Source: Bacilli bacterium (GTDB taxonomy: Bacteria; Bacillota_I; Bacilli_A; ML615J-28; CAG-698). From it: a DNA stretch of 17,786 nucleotides. Under the pieces are notes generated by a model. That model searched no databases and was not told the DNA's origin. It saw only the letters and a program-made list of their open reading frames with translations. The stretch spans positions 1-17,786 of the forward strand of contig JALOBF010000019.1 in the NCBI GenBank assembly GCA_023228385.1. The letters are read 5' to 3'. Below, in pieces: positions 15,109-17,786 of the stretch (positions are counted from its first letter, which is position 1; each line of letters begins with the position of its first letter). A program made the translations under genes and the position numbers.

Positions 15109-17786
15109 GTGATATTTATAAAAAGCAATGCTAAAAAGCTTATCTTAGTTATTTTTACAGTCTTACTTGCTTTGTTTTTTACCGCTTGTGATAAAAAACC
15201 AACAGAAAACGAATTAAAAATGCATGATGCTTTAAATTCTATTGCCTTAGGGGATATTTCCACAGTTAAATCAACATTTGTACTACCGCGTAATACTACG
15301 ATTAAACATGAATTAGATATTACTTGGAGTATTGAGTGTAATGATGAAACGGCAAAACTGGAACAGCGCGGCGACAAATGGTATGTTGTTATAACGCCGA
15401 CACCATATGAAGAGGATGAACAAGGTGATCCGATTAATGATTGGGGATATGCCGTATTGCGAGCGACGGTATCGATAGGAAAAAAATCAGTTTATCGCGA
15501 ATGGCCAATTGACATTTATCCGGGTGATAAAAAAATCGCAATTACAACGATTAAGTCTGAATATCAAAAAGATGATTTGGTTGAACTTTCGGATGTTTTA
15601 GTCGTTCACAGAGTAGCGGGCCAAGGGTTTCTTATTCAAGATCAATCCGGAGTGATTTATGTCTACGACCGCGGAGAAACTGAGTTGGAAGTTGGAGATA
15701 TGATTAATATCACAGGTAAAATTGGATTTTACGGTGATGCTATTCAAATTTTAGATTCATCTGTAGTTGTTATTACCAGTGAAAATCCTATAAGTTATGA
15801 TGATGCGGTTGAAACCACAATTGCGGAAATATTGGCTCTTGACAACTTAAATCAACTAAATTTCAACCGGCTTTTTAAACTGGAGGGCTATATCAGGCAT
15901 AGTAAATCGGGGGCATACGATCGTTATCATCTTGAGGCTGGTAAAGATAAAATCTTATTACACTATAGCGGTATGAGTAAAGAAACGGAAACTGCTATTG
16001 GAAATCTAAAAGATAAATATATTTCGTTATCCGCCTATACTTTTGCCCGTAACGACAAAAAGATGACTCTTATGGTATTGCCTGATACGATAGAAGAAAA
16101 ATCAGAACCTGAATTATCAGATGAAGAAAAAGCCGATTTAGCTATTTCTAAGATCAAGCCTATGTATGAAGGCAAAACGTATCTTAATGATTTAGAATTA
16201 GTTAAGACGGCTGAACACGGAGTCACAATAACTTGGACTTCAAATAAACCGGAAGTCATTAGTAATCAAGGTCAATTTACAATGCCCGCCGCCGATACTG
16301 AGGTTACCCTAACCGCAAAAGTATCTGTAGGCACATATAATAAAAACGTAAATATAATTGTCACCGCTAAAGCAGTATCATTATCAACAATTAAACAAGT
16401 AATCGATTCTGTAGATACGAATAATCTTGAATATGTTAGAATAAACGGTGTCATTATTGGAATTGACGGTAATAACCATTACTATATTGCCGATGAAACC
16501 GGAGTAATATTAGTACAATTAAGCGCTGATGGGTTAGTCCTGGGAAATAAAATTGAGATTATCGGTAAAGCAAAAGTTGAAAATCGCACTAATGCTTATT
16601 TACGGATGATATATGATAAATATATTATTAAAAAAGTTGATGATGAAATTCATGAAGATCCTCTAACTTATGTGGATGCTACTGTAGCTGATTTTGATTT
16701 CACCATCACTTCTGATAATATTAAAACCGAAGTGCCGAATGAAGAATTTTACGGCAAGGGACTCTTGTTTGATGCTTATGTTGTTGTAAAGAATGATAAA
16801 GTATATCTTGCTGATTCTCTTGATGAAGAAGCACAAACTATCTTTGTTGTGGGTCATTCAACAAATATTGGTTCTATAAAGAGTTTGCCCGGATCCAAGA
16901 TAAAGGTTAAAGTCGTTGTTTATCAATATAGTGTAGCCGGCGGTTGGGATTTATGCTTCTTTGGCCGCACGGGAGATGTTGAACTTGACAATGACCTAAC
17001 TGATCAACAGAAGATTACCATCGCTTTAGAAGAGATAGCCGGTATTGTAAAAGAAGGCGCTAATATTGACGGTGATTTAAACTTTATTACTACTTCCCAA
17101 AATACATTTATTGAAGGCGTAAAATATGTTTGGACCACCGATGATCTTACAACTATCAATGCTGAAGGTAGCTTTACCGCTCCGGCTGATGATAAATCAG
17201 TAAAGATTACACTTAAAATATATCTAAGCGGTGATACAACCGGCGAAGCTGACCATACTGTAGAAATTAACGTAACGGCACTGGCAGATACTGTTAGAAT
17301 AGCTGATATAAAAACATTAAGTATTGGAACTAAAACTGAAGTAACAGGTCTAGTAACTTTTGTTTTTGAAAGTGGTTTTATATTGACTGACAGAACCGGT
17401 GGAATTTATGTATATGGCACTGAATCAGCTGCTATTGTTGCGGTTGGCGATAGAGCTTTGGTTAAAGGTGAGATTGCTAGTCTTAATTACGATACTGTTG
17501 AAATTAAGTTCCCTGAGGTTACGGTACTATCTTCGGAGAATCCGGTTGATTTTAGCAATCCGGTAATTACTTCGATTGAAGATTTATTAGCTTGGGATAA
17601 ATCGAGTCAAGATAATTTCTTTAAACTGATTGAAATTGAAGGTTATGTAAGAGAAATCAAAAGTGGTAGTTATACAAATTATTATTTGGAAAGCTATCTC
17701 GGTAATATGATTGCTATTCACTATTTTGCTTTGGACGACGTTTTAACAGCAAAGTTGGTAGTAAAAAAAGATAATTATATTAGCCT
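15109..17786 (+). CDS. Giant modular lipoprotein of Ig-like and OB-like repeats (3' end outside window)
   Basis: The frame is open from GTG at 15109 to the right edge: 892 complete codons plus two bases, no stop. GTG is the start because AAAAGGAGGA (15091-15100) sits eight bases before it and it alone keeps the signal peptide; no ATG occurs before codon 40. The signal ends in lipobox FTAC (Cys27). The mature chain repeats three times as Ig-like, OB-like, OB-like: Ig about 34-145, OB 152-230 and 257-325; Ig 338-422, OB 427-510 and 518-626; Ig 632-724, OB 728-805 and from 818 onward. Ig units carry TWTSNKPEVIS or VWTTDD with GQFTMPA or GSFTAPA, like atrophied bacterial Ig domains. OB units carry FLIQDQSG, YYIADETG and FILTDRTG, like YhcR-type OB folds. 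No enzyme domain is visible yet; one may lie beyond the edge. Predicted surface-anchored, probably binding nucleic acid (inference). Confidence 0.9.
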   Translation, partial: MIFIKSNAKKLILVIFTVLLALFFTACDKKPTENELKMHDALNSIALGDISTVKSTFVLPRNTTIKHELDITWSIECNDETAKLEQRGDKWYVVITPTPYEEDEQGDPINDWGYAVLRATVSIGKKSVYREWPIDIYPGDKKIAITTIKSEYQKDDLVELSDVLVVHRVAGQGFLIQDQSGVIYVYDRGETELEVGDMINITGKIGFYGDAIQILDSSVVVITSENPISYDDAVETTIAEILALDNLNQLNFNRLFKLEGYIRHSKSGAYDRYHLEAGKDKILLHYSGMSKETETAIGNLKDKYISLSAYTFARNDKKMTLMVLPDTIEEKSEPELSDEEKADLAISKIKPMYEGKTYLNDLELVKTAEHGVTITWTSNKPEVISNQGQFTMPAADTEVTLTAKVSVGTYNKNVNIIVTAKAVSLSTIKQVIDSVDTNNLEYVRINGVIIGIDGNNHYYIADETGVILVQLSADGLVLGNKIEIIGKAKVENRTNAYLRMIYDKYIIKKVDDEIHEDPLTYVDATVADFDFTITSDNIKTEVPNEEFYGKGLLFDAYVVVKNDKVYLADSLDEEAQTIFVVGHSTNIGSIKSLPGSKIKVKVVVYQYSVAGGWDLCFFGRTGDVELDNDLTDQQKITIALEEIAGIVKEGANIDGDLNFITTSQNTFIEGVKYVWTTDDLTTINAEGSFTAPADDKSVKITLKIYLSGDTTGEADHTVEINVTALADTVRIADIKTLSIGTKTEVTGLVTFVFESGFILTDRTGGIYVYGTESAAIVAVGDRALVKGEIASLNYDTVEIKFPEVTVLSSENPVDFSNPVITSIEDLLAWDKSSQDNFFKLIEIEGYVREIKSGSYTNYYLESYLGNMIAIHYFALDDVLTAKLVVKKDNYIS

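Noticed and set aside
15102..15377. Minus-strand 91-codon frame at the start of the giant lipoprotein
   Set aside because: The opposite strand has a continuous 892-codon frame with lipoprotein signal and strong ribosome binding site.

Overview
This is a low-GC bacterial window. Genes begin with AGGAGG-like ribosome binding sites, intergenic DNA is AT-rich, and an asnS T-box leader points to the Firmicutes/Mollicutes lineage. Every complete gene ends in TAA or TAG, tryptophan is written TGG in the reading frames, and none of the genes contains an in-frame TGA, so the standard bacterial code fits. The gene set (pyruvate phosphate dikinase, AsnRS with T-box, dnaX-ybaB-recR, sugar-type ABC importer, lipid-anchored nuclease) suggests a fermentative Mollicutes-like organism using code 11, such as the Acholeplasma/Izemoplasma side of the group. 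That placement is inference from gene content and style, not a database match.

Layout. Bases 1-1401 hold the C-terminal half of pyruvate phosphate dikinase, closed by a strong terminator. Bases 1437-1790 hold no intact gene, but contain what looks like the decayed 3' end of a group II intron: a degenerate domain V, a domain VI-like hairpin with a GTGA loop, and a broken reading frame just upstream. A BclB-type C-terminal domain protein follows (1837-2397), convergent with asnS across a shared bidirectional terminator. On the minus strand are asnS, its T-box leader and consensus promoter, and then a Na/Pi-cotransporter-type membrane protein without a PhoU tail. From 5238 the plus strand carries the replication/repair cluster dnaX-ybaB-recR, then a small two-helix membrane protein with its own promoter and a terminator at about 8958-8990.

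From about 9037 to beyond the right edge lies one tightly spaced operon: ABC ATPase, two CUT1-type permeases, a lipoprotein solute-binding protein, a lipid-anchored staphylococcal-nuclease-type enzyme with OB-like C-terminal domains, and a very large lipoprotein (892 codons visible, still open at the edge). The large lipoprotein is built from three roughly 300-residue supermodules of the form Ig-like, OB-like, OB-like. The arrangement suggests a cell-surface machine that captures and cuts extracellular nucleic acid and imports a product. This resembles the nuclease-plus-ABC-transporter pairing known in mycoplasmas, with an unusual modular surface protein added. This operon is the most interesting part of the window; the importer's substrate is inferred only from context.
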